Of a stretch of DNA of 64,000 bases, positions 9,286 through 18,097 are shown piece by piece. Origin of the DNA: Hyphomicrobiales bacterium. Lineage in GTDB: Bacteria; Pseudomonadota; Alphaproteobacteria; Rhizobiales; Rhizobiaceae. The position numbers and the translations under genes were made by a program. The notes beneath the pieces are model-generated. The model was not told where the DNA came from. It ran no database searches and was given only the letters and a program-made list of their open reading frames with translations. The DNA lies in NCBI GenBank assembly GCA_900471605.1, contig UCEY01000031.1:1-64000 (forward strand). Direction: 5' to 3'. Numbering within the stretch: position 1 is the first letter of the stretch; each line of letters opens with the position of its first letter.

Positions 9286-10071
9286 TCAGGCGTCGGCCGT
9301 CGGATTGGTGGGGATTTTTGCCCGGTCGATGCCGGCGATCATCTCCGTCACGGCCTCGGCGGCCGCATCGAGAACCTGCGGATCGCGGGCGCGCACGACG
9401 ATTTCGGTCGAGAACCGCTGACCGTCATATTTGGGATAGGAGCCGATGCTGGTCTCGGGATGCGCCTTCTGCACGGCCGACAGCAGTGTGCCGATATCGC
9501 CTTCGCCATAGGGGCAGGGGAGCGCCCGCGACAGCATTTTCGCGCCGGAGCGCAGCATCGGCAGCACGTTGTCGACCATCGCCTGGAAGACCTGCGGCAC
9601 GCCGGCCATGACATAGACATTGCCGATGATGAAGCCCGGGGCGGTCGAGACCGGATTGGGAATATGCCTGGAGCCTTCGGGCATGCGCGCCATGCGCTGG
9701 CGCGCCTCGGTGAATTCCATCTCGCGGCGCCTGTACATGTCGGCGAGCAGCCTCATCGCCTCGGGATCGTGGATGCAGGGCACGCCGAAGGCTTTCGAGA
9801 TCGCATCGGCGGTGATGTCGTCATGGGTCGGGCCGATGCCGCCCGAGGTGAAGACATAGTCGTAGCGGGCGCGCAGCGCATTCAGCGCCTCGACGATCGC
9901 ATCCTCCTCGTCGGCGACGATGCGCACTTCCTTGAGGTCGATGCCTGATAGCGTCAGCAGATCGGCGAGATGGCCGATATTCTTGTCCTTGGTCCGGCCT
10001 GACAGAAGTTCGTCGCCGATGGCGAGCATGGCGGCGGTGACGATCAAGGATGGTTGCGACGCTTCAGACAT
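9286..10071 (-). CDS. CinA-family MoCF-domain protein
   Basis: The 261-residue protein has the molybdopterin-binding (MoCF/CinA N-terminal) fold. Conserved segments are IGDELLSGRTKDKN (about residues 18-31) and FTSGGIGPTHDDIT (about 74-87), followed by MAGVPQVF. There is no C-terminal nicotinamide-nucleotide amidase domain, so this is the short, stand-alone form that in other bacteria is linked to COG1058 ADP-ribose pyrophosphatase activity. It is annotated as competence/damage-inducible protein A by homology only. The ribosome site GGAGGAA, 7 bases upstream, fixes the start. Confidence 0.88.
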   Translation of the reverse strand: MSEASQPSLIVTAAMLAIGDELLSGRTKDKNIGHLADLLTLSGIDLKEVRIVADEEDAIVEALNALRARYDYVFTSGGIGPTHDDITADAISKAFGVPCIHDPEAMRLLADMYRRREMEFTEARQRMARMPEGSRHIPNPVSTAPGFIIGNVYVMAGVPQVFQAMVDNVLPMLRSGAKMLSRALPCPYGEGDIGTLLSAVQKAHPETSIGSYPKYDGQRFSTEIVVRARDPQVLDAAAEAVTEMIAGIDRAKIPTNPTADA

Positions 10072-10255
10072 GGATATTCCTCCGTAAGTGCCACACTCCT
10101 AAGCCCAATTTTTTCAAGGCAGAAGCGATTTTGTGACGAGGGGTGCAGAAAGGGCAACTGTTACGAATTTGTGTTAGCCAAGCGAAAAATCGTCTCCAGA
10201 TGCTGAACAGTGCGTAGACCCCGCGAGGGCTGTCGCTCCCCCGTGAAGCCGTTAC

Positions 10256-10295
10256 ATGTGAACACGGTTGTGGCCGCAGACGGCCTTGTTCACAT
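10256..10295. promoter_or_regulatory. Nested dyad just upstream of wrbA
   Basis: ATGTGAAC (10256-10263) pairs with GTTCACAT (10288-10295). Inside it, GGCCG (10272-10276) pairs with CGGCC (10281-10285). The dyad ends 26 bases before the wrbA ATG and can be an operator or a leader hairpin. Confidence 0.45.
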
Positions 10296-10321
10296 AATCA
10301 GACATCCCAATGGAGAAGATC

Positions 10322-10921
10322 ATGGCAAAGGTTCTCGTGCTTTATTATTCCGCTTACGGCCACATCGAAAAAATGGCCTATGCCGTTGCGGAAGGCGCGA
10401 AGTCGGCAGGCGCCGAGGTGACGGTCAAGCGCGTTCCGGAACTGGTTCCGGAAGAGGTCGCCAAGGCCTCCTATTACAAGATGGACCAGCAGGCTCCGGT
10501 CGCGACCGTCGACGAACTGACCGAATACGACGCGATCATCGTCGGCGCCGGAACCCGATTCGGCACGGTCGCCTCGCAGATGCGCAATTTCTGGGATCAG
10601 ACCGGCGGCCTCTGGGCGCAGGGCAAGCTGGTCGGCAAGCTCGGCTCGATGTTCACCTCGTCGGCCACCCAGCATGGCGGCCAGGAATCGACCATCCTCG
10701 GCTTCATTCCCACCTTCCTGCACCAGGGCATGGCCGTGGCCGGCCTGCCCTATGCCTTTGCCGGCCAGATGGGCACCGAGGAAGTCAAGGGCGGCTCGCC
10801 CTACGGCGCCAGCACGATCACCAACGGCGACGGCTCGCGCCAGCCTTCCGAGATCGAACTCGAAGGCGCAAAATTCCAGGGCGCCCACGTCGCCAAGCTG
10901 GCAGCCAAGCTCGCCGGCTGA
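10322..10921 (+). CDS. wrbA: NAD(P)H:quinone oxidoreductase, WrbA type
   Basis: This 199-residue flavodoxin-like FMN enzyme reduces quinones by two electrons, avoiding semiquinone radicals. Y-Y-S-A-Y-G-H-I near residue 8 binds the FMN phosphate. [21 protein letters not shown] (split here as TRFGTVAS and [10 protein letters not shown]) and [11 protein letters not shown] are WrbA hallmarks. The ATG at 10322 is chosen because GGAGA at 10312-10316 is its ribosome site; that site overlaps an alternative ATG at 10310. It is a single gene with a dyad in its leader. The length equals the family norm. Confidence 0.95.
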   Translation: MAKVLVLYYSAYGHIEKMAYAVAEGAKSAGAEVTVKRVPELVPEEVAKASYYKMDQQAPVATVDELTEYDAIIVGAGTRFGTVASQMRNFWDQTGGLWAQGKLVGKLGSMFTSSATQHGGQESTILGFIPTFLHQGMAVAGLPYAFAGQMGTEEVKGGSPYGASTITNGDGSRQPSEIELEGAKFQGAHVAKLAAKLAG

Positions 10922-11015
10922 GCGGTTTAAGAAATTGCTTCACGAAAGGGCGCGGCGAGAAATCTCCGCGCACTCAGATTGCTGAAAAACCTATTTAACT
11001 CCTCAAAAGCCGGCT

Positions 11016-11029
11016 TTGATTCCGATCAG
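11016..11029. promoter_or_regulatory. Second FNR/FixK-like box without an assigned gene
   Basis: TTGAT-TCCG-ATCAG matches 9 of 10 consensus positions. It lies 95 bp after wrbA and 155 bp from the end of the exported-protein gene. No gene begins at the right distance in either direction. Confidence 0.3.
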
Positions 11030-11183
11030 TTCTCTTTTCGATTCAGAAACGCTCCGTGAATCTGCATCTCATCGAAAGCTCGGGGGCAACAAGCCAATTG
11101 GCGCCATATGAGCACCAGTCAGCTTTTGTATGGCGTCCTAAAATCGCAGTTTTCCGCATATTCAGGCGCGATTTGGACCAGAG

Positions 11184-11579
11184 TTAACGCCAGTTCTGGA
11201 ACCACTCGTCGATTGCAGGAGTGTTATCGACCAAGCATTGATGGATCGGACCATTATGCACCTGTGAGCAGATAGCTACCGCGATTGCGTCTGAATGGTA
11301 GCCTTTGTTGTAAGCTTCGCGGGCAATTCTCATCATCGCGTCACGCTTGAAGACTTCCCCATATGGAAGAAACTGGTGTGCCGCCGGCACAGCCAGACCA
11401 AGTTTTCCCGCCAGGATGGAGACCGCACAGCCCGCGCCCTCATTATGGCCTGTGTCACCGCGAGACCAGTTTAAATTGGAACTCACGGTGGTGTTGTTTT
11501 TACACACTGCGTCGGCATGAGCTCCTGCCGCGGCAGCAAGGAAAATCATCCCGGCGGTAAACAATCGAAGAGTTTGCAT
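11184..11579 (-). CDS. Small exported hypothetical protein
   Basis: The 131-residue protein begins with a clear Sec signal (M-Q-T-L-R-L-F then a hydrophobic stretch, cleavage after AHA near residue 23). The mature part has four cysteines (in VCKNN, GAGCA, ICSQ and HQCLV), consistent with periplasmic disulfides. A G-C-A-V-S-I-L-A-G-K-L-G segment precedes two helices ending in DEWFQNWR. I do not recognise the family. The start at 11579 has GGGGGA 5 bases upstream; a longer in-frame start at 11600 would break the signal peptide. It is a lone gene. Confidence 0.7.
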   Translation of the reverse strand: MQTLRLFTAGMIFLAAAAGAHADAVCKNNTTVSSNLNWSRGDTGHNEGAGCAVSILAGKLGLAVPAAHQFLPYGEVFKRDAMMRIAREAYNKGYHSDAIAVAICSQVHNGPIHQCLVDNTPAIDEWFQNWR

Positions 11580-11845
11580 GGAAATCCCCCAGATTTGCAC
11601 TTTGCATCAATAATCTGAAATATTCCCAGATATCCTACAAGGGCGAAATCTCGCCCTCGGCAATCTTAGGGGGAAACCGAGAGGTTAGGGATTGAACGAG
11701 AGTACAGGTACTCCGAGGCGAGGGATCGCCGCGCCCTTCCGCATTCCGCCGATCCGGCCGGTCACGCTTTTTCTCGACCGGCGAACCGCTTCCGCAATTT
11801 GGGTGCTTGACGACGCCCCGCAAGTTCAAGAAACAGGACGCCCAT

Positions 11846-11931
11846 GCGGACGTGGCGAAACTGGTAGACGCAAGAGACTTAAAATCTCTCGGCCTTTGGT
11901 CATGCGGGTTCGATCCCCGCCGTCCGCACCA
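11846..11931 (+). tRNA. tRNA-Leu (anticodon UAA)
   Basis: The acceptor stem GCGGACG (from 11846) pairs with CGTCCGC (11921-11927), followed by an A discriminator and an encoded CCA ending at 11931. The anticodon stem AGAGA/TCTCT encloses a 7-base loop, CTTAAAA, giving anticodon TAA (11880-11882), which reads UUA. A long variable arm and the T-arm GCGGGTTCGATCCCCGC complete a class II leucine tRNA of 86 nt. Confidence 0.97.
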
Positions 11932-11998
11932 AACCTGCCCCTGCCTGCAACCGTTTTCGCTGAAGGCCGTTTGATATCCACCGTGATGGAGGCGTGTT

Positions 11999-12646
11999 TT
12001 GGGCTTTACCTTTGCCATCGGCGACATCCACGGCTGCCTGGCGCAGCTGAAGGAACTGCTCGGGCATGTGGAAGACCACGCGCCTTCCGGACACGTGGTG
12101 TTTATAGGCGACTATATCGATCGCGGGCCGAAGAGCCGGGGCGTGCTCGACCTCGTCACGGCGGGGCCGAGGAGGGAGGGCTGGCGGTGGACGGCGCTCA
12201 AGGGCAATCATGAGGACATGATGGTCCGGGCGCATCAGAACCGTGGGCATGACGAACTCATCTGGATCGACAATGGCGGCCGTGAGACGCTGGAATCCTT
12301 CGACGGCTACGTGCCGCCGGACATGCTGGAATGGTGCGCGCATCGCCCGCTGATCCTTGTCGACGAGCACCGGATCTTCGTGCATGCCGGCGTCGACGAA
12401 ACGTTGCCGCTCGAAGGCCAGTGGGAGCGCGACCTGCTCTGGAAGCGGTTCCCGAGCGACGAGGATGGCGAATTCTGGGGCCGGCATCTGTGTCACGGCC
12501 ATACGCCGCTTCCGGGCAATCCGCAGACGATCGGCAACCGCACCAATATCGACAGCGGCTGCGTGTTCGGCGGCGAACTGACCTGCGCCGTCTTCGACGA
12601 CGACGAGCCGGGCGGACCGATCCGTTTCCTCCGCGTGCCGGGTTAG
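11999..12646 (+). CDS. PrpA-type serine/threonine phosphatase (metallophosphoesterase)
   Basis: This 215-residue cytosolic metallophosphatase has all PPP-family motifs: GDIHG (residues 8-12), GDYIDRG (about 37-43), GNHED (about 69-73), then HAGV and HGHT, which supply the C-terminal metal-binding histidines. The length fits bacterial PrpA/diadenosine-type enzymes; the substrate is unknown. The start is a TTG at 11999 with GGAGG 6 bases upstream and no better in-frame choice. It begins 67 bp after the tRNA gene and its stop overlaps the trkH stop by 4 bp on the opposite strand. Confidence 0.88.
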   Translation: MGFTFAIGDIHGCLAQLKELLGHVEDHAPSGHVVFIGDYIDRGPKSRGVLDLVTAGPRREGWRWTALKGNHEDMMVRAHQNRGHDELIWIDNGGRETLESFDGYVPPDMLEWCAHRPLILVDEHRIFVHAGVDETLPLEGQWERDLLWKRFPSDEDGEFWGRHLCHGHTPLPGNPQTIGNRTNIDSGCVFGGELTCAVFDDDEPGGPIRFLRVPG

Positions 12647-14097
12647 TGCCGCCAGAAGACTGGCGTCAGGAGGACGAGCACGGTCAGGATTTCGAGACGG
12701 CCGAGCAGCATCATCAGCGACAGCAGATAAAGGGCGGGATCGCCGATCGTCGAGAAGTTGCCGACGGGGCCGACGATCGGGCCGATGCCGGGGCCGACAT
12801 TCGACAGCGCGGTGATCACCGAAGACATGGCGGTCAGGATATCGTAGCCGAACAGCGTCATGCCGACGCTGCCGACCACCCAGAGAAAAATATAGAGGCT
12901 GACGAACAGGAAGACGGCGCGCTGCGTTTCCGCATCCACCGTCAGGCTGCCGTAGCGAACGGGATAGACGGCGTTCGGATAGATGAGCTTGTTCAGTCCG
13001 GCGCGGATGACGTTGAACATCACCACGAAACGATAGGCTTTGATGCCCCCGGCGGTCGACCCGGAGCAGCCGCCCATGAACGTGGCGAAAAAGGCGACAA
13101 GCACGGCGAACGGTCCCCACAATGTGTAGTCGTCGCTTGCAAAACCGCCGGTCGACAGGATCGAGGTGATGTTGAAGAACGAATGGATCAGGGCGTCGTC
13201 GAGTTCGATACCGTTTTTCAGGTGATGATAGATGGCAAGTAGGATCGAGATGACGCACAGATACCCCAGGAAAACGAGGATTTGCGGGTCGCGCAGCGTA
13301 TCCAGCCGGCCGCGCACGGCAAGCAGGATGAGGACTGAAAAAGGCAGGCTGCAGATTGCAAGGAAGATCGTGCCGACGACGAGAAGCACGTTGTTGTCGA
13401 AATAGGCAAAGGACATGTCATGCGTCGAGAAACCGGCCGTGGCGACAGTCGACATCGCATGGTTCAGCGCATCGAAATGATCCATGCCGGCAAGATCGTA
13501 GGCGATTGCGCAGGCAAGGGTCAGCAGCACGTAGACGATCAGGAAGGCCCGGGTGAAGCTTGCAAGCCGGGCGAACGGCTTGTCGTTGGTCTCCGACGAT
13601 TCGAGCTTGAAGATCGAGGCGCCGCCGACTTTGAGGAACGGCAGCACGAACAGGCCGAGGCCGACGATGCCGATGCCGCCGAGCCAGGAAAGCAGCGAGC
13701 GCCAGAGCAGGATGCCGGGCGGCATGGTATCCAGCCCGACGATGACCGTCGAACCGGTGGTGGTGATGCCGGAAATCGATTCGAACAGTGCCTGCGCGAA
13801 GGAAAGCTCGTGCTCGGCAAGGAACAGCGGGATGGCGCCGACCAGCGAGAACATCGCCCAGAGAACGTTGACCAGCAGGAAGCCGAGACGCTTGTTGAAG
13901 ACCGGCGGGGGGCCGCGGGTTGCGAGTGCCGTTGCCGTTGCAAGCCCGCCGACCATGAAGCCGGACATGGCGAACACCTGCCAGTCGTCATGCCCGTAAT
14001 AAAGGTCCACCAAGGCCGGCAGGAACATCGCCAGCGACAGGTAGAGTGCGCAGAGCGCCGTCATGTAGATGACCGACCGGAGAAGATTGGCGTTCAA
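12643..14097 (-). CDS. trkH: TrkH/KtrB-family potassium uptake protein
   Basis: The 484-residue inner-membrane protein is the translocating subunit of a Trk potassium system. Four pore repeats are visible with filter segments SGITTTGST, TVATAGFST, SILSTGGFAS and SNVGPGIG, plus about ten hydrophobic helices. The start is a TTG at 14097, preceded by A/T-rich sequence but no clear ribosome site; an ATG at 14064 is the alternative. No TrkA or KtrA gating subunit lies in the window, so it must be encoded elsewhere. The gene is divergent from ilvA across 93 bp and convergent with the phosphatase. Confidence 0.92.
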   Translation of the reverse strand: MNANLLRSVIYMTALCALYLSLAMFLPALVDLYYGHDDWQVFAMSGFMVGGLATATALATRGPPPVFNKRLGFLLVNVLWAMFSLVGAIPLFLAEHELSFAQALFESISGITTTGSTVIVGLDTMPPGILLWRSLLSWLGGIGIVGLGLFVLPFLKVGGASIFKLESSETNDKPFARLASFTRAFLIVYVLLTLACAIAYDLAGMDHFDALNHAMSTVATAGFSTHDMSFAYFDNNVLLVVGTIFLAICSLPFSVLILLAVRGRLDTLRDPQILVFLGYLCVISILLAIYHHLKNGIELDDALIHSFFNITSILSTGGFASDDYTLWGPFAVLVAFFATFMGGCSGSTAGGIKAYRFVVMFNVIRAGLNKLIYPNAVYPVRYGSLTVDAETQRAVFLFVSLYIFLWVVGSVGMTLFGYDILTAMSSVITALSNVGPGIGPIVGPVGNFSTIGDPALYLLSLMMLLGRLEILTVLVLLTPVFWRH

Positions 14098-14190
14098 AAA
14101 ATGGTTGTCCCGAAGTTCGCGGCAACTGAAAGAAGCTTTGTCTCAGTCGTAAGCCTATGGCATAGCGGGACCATTCTTGAAATTCAATGG

Positions 14191-15480
14191 ATGGCCGATG
14201 TGACCAGGGCGAGCGTGAGCGTGGCGGGTGTGACCAAGGCGGGCGTGGACGAAGCAAGGGTGGCGATGCGGGAGATTTTTCCCGAGACGCCGCTGCAGAT
14301 GAACGAGCACCTGAGCCGCCGTTACGGCGCCGAGATCTGGCTGAAGCGCGAAGACCTCTCGCCGGTCCGCTCCTACAAGATCCGCGGCGCCTTCAACTTC
14401 CTGCGCAAGGCGATTGCCGCAGGCGCGAGCGGCAAGACCTTCGTCTGCGCCTCGGCCGGCAACCACGCGCAGGGTTTTGCCTTCGTCTGCCGCCATTTCC
14501 AGGTGCCGGGCGTGGTCTTCATGCCGGTGACGACGCCGCAGCAGAAGATCGACAAGACCCGCATGTTCGGCGGTCCGTTCATCACCATCCGGCTGATCGG
14601 CGACATTTTCGACCAGTGCTATGCGGCCGCCCGCGCCCATGTGGAGGAGACCGGCGGCGTCATGGTGCCGCCCTTCGACGACGCCGACATTGTCGAGGGC
14701 CAGGCGACGGTCGCGGCCGAACTGCTTGAGCAGTTGCCCGACGGCGTCACGCCCGACCTGGTCATCCTGCCGGTCGGCGGCGGCGGGCTGTCGTCGGGCA
14801 TGACCGGGTACCTGAAGGGTGTCGTGGCAGGAAAGGGCTTTCTGTTCACCGAGCCGGAGGGCGCCCCGAGCCTGAAGAAGAGCCTCGAGGCCGGCGGGCC
14901 GGTGACGCTCGCCAAGCTCGACAACTTCGTCGACGGTGCGGCCGTGGCAAGGATCGGCGACCTGAATTTCGAGGCCTTGAAAGGCTTTTCGCCGGATCAG
15001 GTCCTGCTCGTGCCGGAAAACGCCATCTGCGTGACGATCACCGAAATGCTCAATGTCGAGGGTGTCGTGCTGGAACCGGCCGGTGCCCTGTCGATCACCG
15101 CGCTCGACATGCTGGGCCGGGAAAAGCTCGCGGGCAAGACGGTGGTCTGCGTCGTCTCGGGCGGCAATTTCGATTTCGAGCGCCTGCCGGACGTCAAGGA
15201 ACGCGCGATGCGCTATTCCGGCCTCAAGAAATATTTCGTGCTGCGGCTTGCCCAGCGCCCCGGCGCGCTGCGCGACTTCCTCAATCTGCTTGGCCCGGAA
15301 GACGATATCGCCCGGTTCGAATACCTGAAGAAATCGGCGCGCAATTTCGGCTCGATCCTGATCGGCATCGAAACTGCAAGACCGGAGAATTTCGCGGGCC
15401 TGATCGAACGTTTCGAGGCGGCGGGCATGGGGTATCAGGACATTACCGAAAACGAGATCCTCGCCAACCTCGTCATTTGA
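14191..15480 (+). CDS. ilvA: Threonine ammonia-lyase (threonine dehydratase)
   Basis: The 429-residue PLP enzyme deaminates threonine to 2-oxobutanoate, the first committed step to isoleucine. The PLP lysine is K63 in SYKIRGAF. ASAGNHAQG (about residues 87-95) grips the substrate, and the glycine loop is VGGGGLSSG. A C-terminal ACT-like regulatory segment (about 345-429) starts at YFVLRLAQRPGALRDFL, so feedback control is likely. The start at 14191 lacks a strong ribosome site, and GTG at 14200 is possible. The long open frame running back to 13420 is antisense to trkH and was discarded. Confidence 0.92.
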   Translation: MADVTRASVSVAGVTKAGVDEARVAMREIFPETPLQMNEHLSRRYGAEIWLKREDLSPVRSYKIRGAFNFLRKAIAAGASGKTFVCASAGNHAQGFAFVCRHFQVPGVVFMPVTTPQQKIDKTRMFGGPFITIRLIGDIFDQCYAAARAHVEETGGVMVPPFDDADIVEGQATVAAELLEQLPDGVTPDLVILPVGGGGLSSGMTGYLKGVVAGKGFLFTEPEGAPSLKKSLEAGGPVTLAKLDNFVDGAAVARIGDLNFEALKGFSPDQVLLVPENAICVTITEMLNVEGVVLEPAGALSITALDMLGREKLAGKTVVCVVSGGNFDFERLPDVKERAMRYSGLKKYFVLRLAQRPGALRDFLNLLGPEDDIARFEYLKKSARNFGSILIGIETARPENFAGLIERFEAAGMGYQDITENEILANLVI

Positions 15481-16465
15481 GCACGGTCTTAAGCCAGGCG
15501 ATCGTCCGGTCGGCAAGCGGTCCGGTCGTCGCCGGCGAGATGATGTCGCCGGCAATCACATGGTTGACGGGATCCCCGGTCGTGCCGACATCGAAAAGCG
15601 CGTGAGGCCCGCCCCAGCGGCCGGCGACCGTGCGCACCTTGTCGGGCCGGATGACTTCGTCGAGCGAGGAATAGAGGAAGAGGGCCGGCGTCTTCACCTG
15701 CTCGACCGGGCTCTCGACGGAAAGTTTGACCAGCGCCGCCATCGGCAGCAGCGCACGTGTCGGATAGCGGGTCGTCCAGTGGGCGGCATGGCGGTCGTTA
15801 TAGGGCGTGAAGCCGCGGCTCTCGCCGAGCAGCAGCCTTGAAAGCTGTGGCGCGACCGGCGTCGTCAGCAGGAAGGCGCCGAAACTGTTGATGCCGTAAT
15901 TCGGCGAAAGAAACACGGCAGCGGAAATGCGCGGCGCGATCTTCGGATCGGCAAGCGCCAGCGTCGCAAGCGAAGCGCCGGTCGAGGTGCCGATGACGAT
16001 AACCCGGTTGCCGACCGCTTCGCCGATCGCGAGACTTTCGGAAAAATCCTTGAGCCAGTCTTCGAGGTTTGGCTCCCCCATGGCATCGCCGCTGCGGCCA
16101 TGGCCGGCAAGCCGCGTGAAATAGAGATTGGCGCCGAGCGCTGCCGCGACGAGGTCGGGCAGGGGGCGTATCTCTTCGGCCGAAGCCGAGAAACCGTGCA
16201 CATAGACGATGGCGAAAGGCGTCTTCGCCTTCGTCGCCGGATCGGCCCAGACGACCCGCTTGGCGGCGCCCGGTCGTACATCCGGGAAACGGCTTTCTTC
16301 CTCAGCAAGATAGGCGTCGATATCGGCGCCGAGGCGGGTCTCGTCGAAAGCGGGAAAACCGTCAGCGGGCATGCGCGGGCCGGACATCAATATCCCTCCG
16401 AAAGCGGCAACCAGGATCGCGCAGACATAAATGGCCGTCCGCCATGACAGGAATCTCCTCCGCAT
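15473..16465 (-). CDS. Membrane-anchored alpha/beta hydrolase (lysophospholipase-like)
   Basis: This 330-residue protein has one N-terminal transmembrane segment (about residues 8-27) and then an alpha/beta-hydrolase domain. The oxyanion region is VYVHGFSAS (about 88-96), the nucleophile is S161 in GTSTGAS, the acid is probably the Asp in SSLDEVI, and the His is in PVNHVI. It most resembles monoglyceride-lipase or lysophospholipase-type enzymes; the substrate is unknown. The start at 16465 follows GGGAG. Its stop overlaps that of ilvA by 8 bp. It lies 79 bp downstream of the glycerophosphodiesterase, suggesting a lipid-turnover pair. Confidence 0.85.
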   Translation of the reverse strand: MRRRFLSWRTAIYVCAILVAAFGGILMSGPRMPADGFPAFDETRLGADIDAYLAEEESRFPDVRPGAAKRVVWADPATKAKTPFAIVYVHGFSASAEEIRPLPDLVAAALGANLYFTRLAGHGRSGDAMGEPNLEDWLKDFSESLAIGEAVGNRVIVIGTSTGASLATLALADPKIAPRISAAVFLSPNYGINSFGAFLLTTPVAPQLSRLLLGESRGFTPYNDRHAAHWTTRYPTRALLPMAALVKLSVESPVEQVKTPALFLYSSLDEVIRPDKVRTVAGRWGGPHALFDVGTTGDPVNHVIAGDIISPATTGPLADRTIAWLKTVLK

Positions 16466-16544
16466 CCGGGGCTCCCTCCGAACGGAGGGAATGATAGGCG
16501 GGCTTGATGACGGCGGGAAGTCTTGTCTGCCGCAGATCGTTGGA

Positions 16545-17561
16545 TTAGCCGCAGACATGCGGCCGAGCGGGCAGGGCGCAGAAGCCGCGACGCTCCACCT
16601 CGGGCCGCGTCTTCTCGATGACATTGGTCCAAACGAAGCCCGGAAATCCCGACGGCACCATGTCCCAGGTGTCGCGGTCGTCTATGCCGGATGATCCGGC
16701 GTCACCGGCCTCGAACGGGCCGATCAGCACGACATCCGATCCCGCCGCCCGTATCCGGCCGTAAAAACGCTCCGGCCAGCCCCAGAGCAGGAAGGCGTAG
16801 TTGATCGGCACGGGCACGAGCGTGTTGCGGCAGGCCTCCGGCACGTGGCCGCTCCAGCCGAGCGCGAGATAGGTGAGAAGGCAGGATTTGGCCGTGCGGT
16901 TCGAGTAACCGGGAAGGCCCGTGACCAGCCCTACTGCTTTTTCGGTCGGCTCGCTGCCGCCATAGACGCCGAAGGCCGCGGCCCGGGCGGCCGACCGGCT
17001 GTTGAGCAGGGCGGCGAGCGCTTCGCCCTCTTCCGCGCGGCGGCTTTTGAAATTGATCAGGAAACGGCCGTCCGGAAGGGCGTCAAGAACCTCCGGCAGG
17101 GTCGGCATCAGGGCCTTGCCCTCTCCCCGGAACGGAAAGGTCTTACCCCCATCGGCCGTATAGCCGTAGCCGATATCGAGCGTCTTCAGGATGGTCATCG
17201 GTGTCTGTTCGGTGACGCCCTTGCCCTCGGTGCGGCAATCGAGGGTCCAATCGTGGAAGACGGCGAACTGCTTGTCCGGCGTCAGATGTACGTCGAGCTC
17301 GACCACGTCGGCTCCCGCGTCGAAGGCGGCCTTCATGCCGGCCACGGTATTCTCCAGAAAGGCATGTGTCGGCGGCAGCATCAGGCTCGCGGTACAGGTG
17401 TCGCTCTTGACGTTGGTGGTGTCGAAAAGCTGGTGCTGGCCGCGATGGGCTATGATCCTGAGCGGCTTGTCGTTTGGAAACCGGGAGAAGACGGTTGTAT
17501 TGCCGATCCAGAGCGCGGCGGCGATGAGGAGGGGGAATGCTGCGGCGATCTTCCATTTCAT
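16545..17561 (-). CDS. Glycerophosphodiester phosphodiesterase family protein
   Basis: The 338-residue protein has a signal/anchor (about residues 4-22) and a GDPD TIM-barrel. IIAHRG (about 36-41) supplies the first catalytic His, ELDVHLTPD the metal ligands, and VFHDWTLD the second His. A long insertion between about 45 and 66, including a Cys-Thr-Ala segment, is unusual. It hydrolyses glycerophosphodiesters to glycerol 3-phosphate and alcohol, probably at the periplasmic face. The start at 17561 has GAGGAA upstream. The gene is divergent from the HlyU-like gene across 104 bp. Confidence 0.85.
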   Translation of the reverse strand: MKWKIAAAFPLLIAAALWIGNTTVFSRFPNDKPLRIIAHRGQHQLFDTTNVKSDTCTASLMLPPTHAFLENTVAGMKAAFDAGADVVELDVHLTPDKQFAVFHDWTLDCRTEGKGVTEQTPMTILKTLDIGYGYTADGGKTFPFRGEGKALMPTLPEVLDALPDGRFLINFKSRRAEEGEALAALLNSRSAARAAAFGVYGGSEPTEKAVGLVTGLPGYSNRTAKSCLLTYLALGWSGHVPEACRNTLVPVPINYAFLLWGWPERFYGRIRAAGSDVVLIGPFEAGDAGSSGIDDRDTWDMVPSGFPGFVWTNVIEKTRPEVERRGFCALPARPHVCG

Positions 17562-17665
17562 GCGGAGGGTTCCTCTGTCGTGCGGATGGACATGAGACGT
17601 CCGAGCGCGACTTTTCCTTGGGTGCCCGGCTTCCGGCCTGTGCGGGAATATGCTAGGCAGCCGCC

Positions 17666-17989
17666 ATGGCTTCGTTTCTGTCCAATATATTCTCGATGTT
17701 CTCCGGTGGCGGCAAAGCTGCCGAAGCACCCGCTGCTTCCGCAAAACCTGTCGAGCATGCCGGCTGCATCATCCATCCGACGCCGATCCGCGAAGGCTCG
17801 CAGTTCCGGCTGGCCGGGCGTATCGAGAAGGACGTGGAAGGCGAGACGCTGGTGCGCAATTTCGTCCGCGCCGACGTCTTCACCTCGATGGACGACGCGA
17901 TCGAATACACTGTCCGCAAGGCGCAGCAGATCATCGACCAGAATGGTCCGTCGCTGTTTTCCGATGGGGAGAAGTCGCGCTCCGCGTGA
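17666..17989 (+). CDS. HlyU-family protein
   Basis: This 107-residue protein resembles the HlyU transcriptional-activator family, short proteins ending in a DNA-binding-like helical segment (here about residues 73-92, ending Q-Q-I-I-D-Q-N-G). An amphipathic N-terminal helix (MASFLSNIFSMF) and an Ala/Pro linker precede the domain. In alphaproteobacteria these are standalone genes of unknown target. It lies 108 bp before the Amt-GGDEF-EAL gene on the same strand, so co-transcription is possible. Regulatory function here is by family only. Confidence 0.78.
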   Translation: MASFLSNIFSMFSGGGKAAEAPAASAKPVEHAGCIIHPTPIREGSQFRLAGRIEKDVEGETLVRNFVRADVFTSMDDAIEYTVRKAQQIIDQNGPSLFSDGEKSRSA

Positions 17990-18097
17990 CGTGCGTTCCG
18001 CATTGTGATCGTAAAAATTGCGAGTCATACTCAAAATTAAGTCATTAGCGATAGCTTGAGGCATCTGTTCCGATGTCTTTACTGCGGTCGACTTTTG

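Noticed and set aside
11635..12027. Open frame on the minus strand across tRNA-Leu
   Set aside because: It translates the antisense of the tRNA (the familiar GRRGSNPHDQRPRDFKSLAS-like false peptide) and has no ribosome site, so it is an artefact.
13420..14190. N-terminal extension of ilvA
   Set aside because: It is antisense to trkH and not similar to threonine dehydratases; ilvA begins at 14191.
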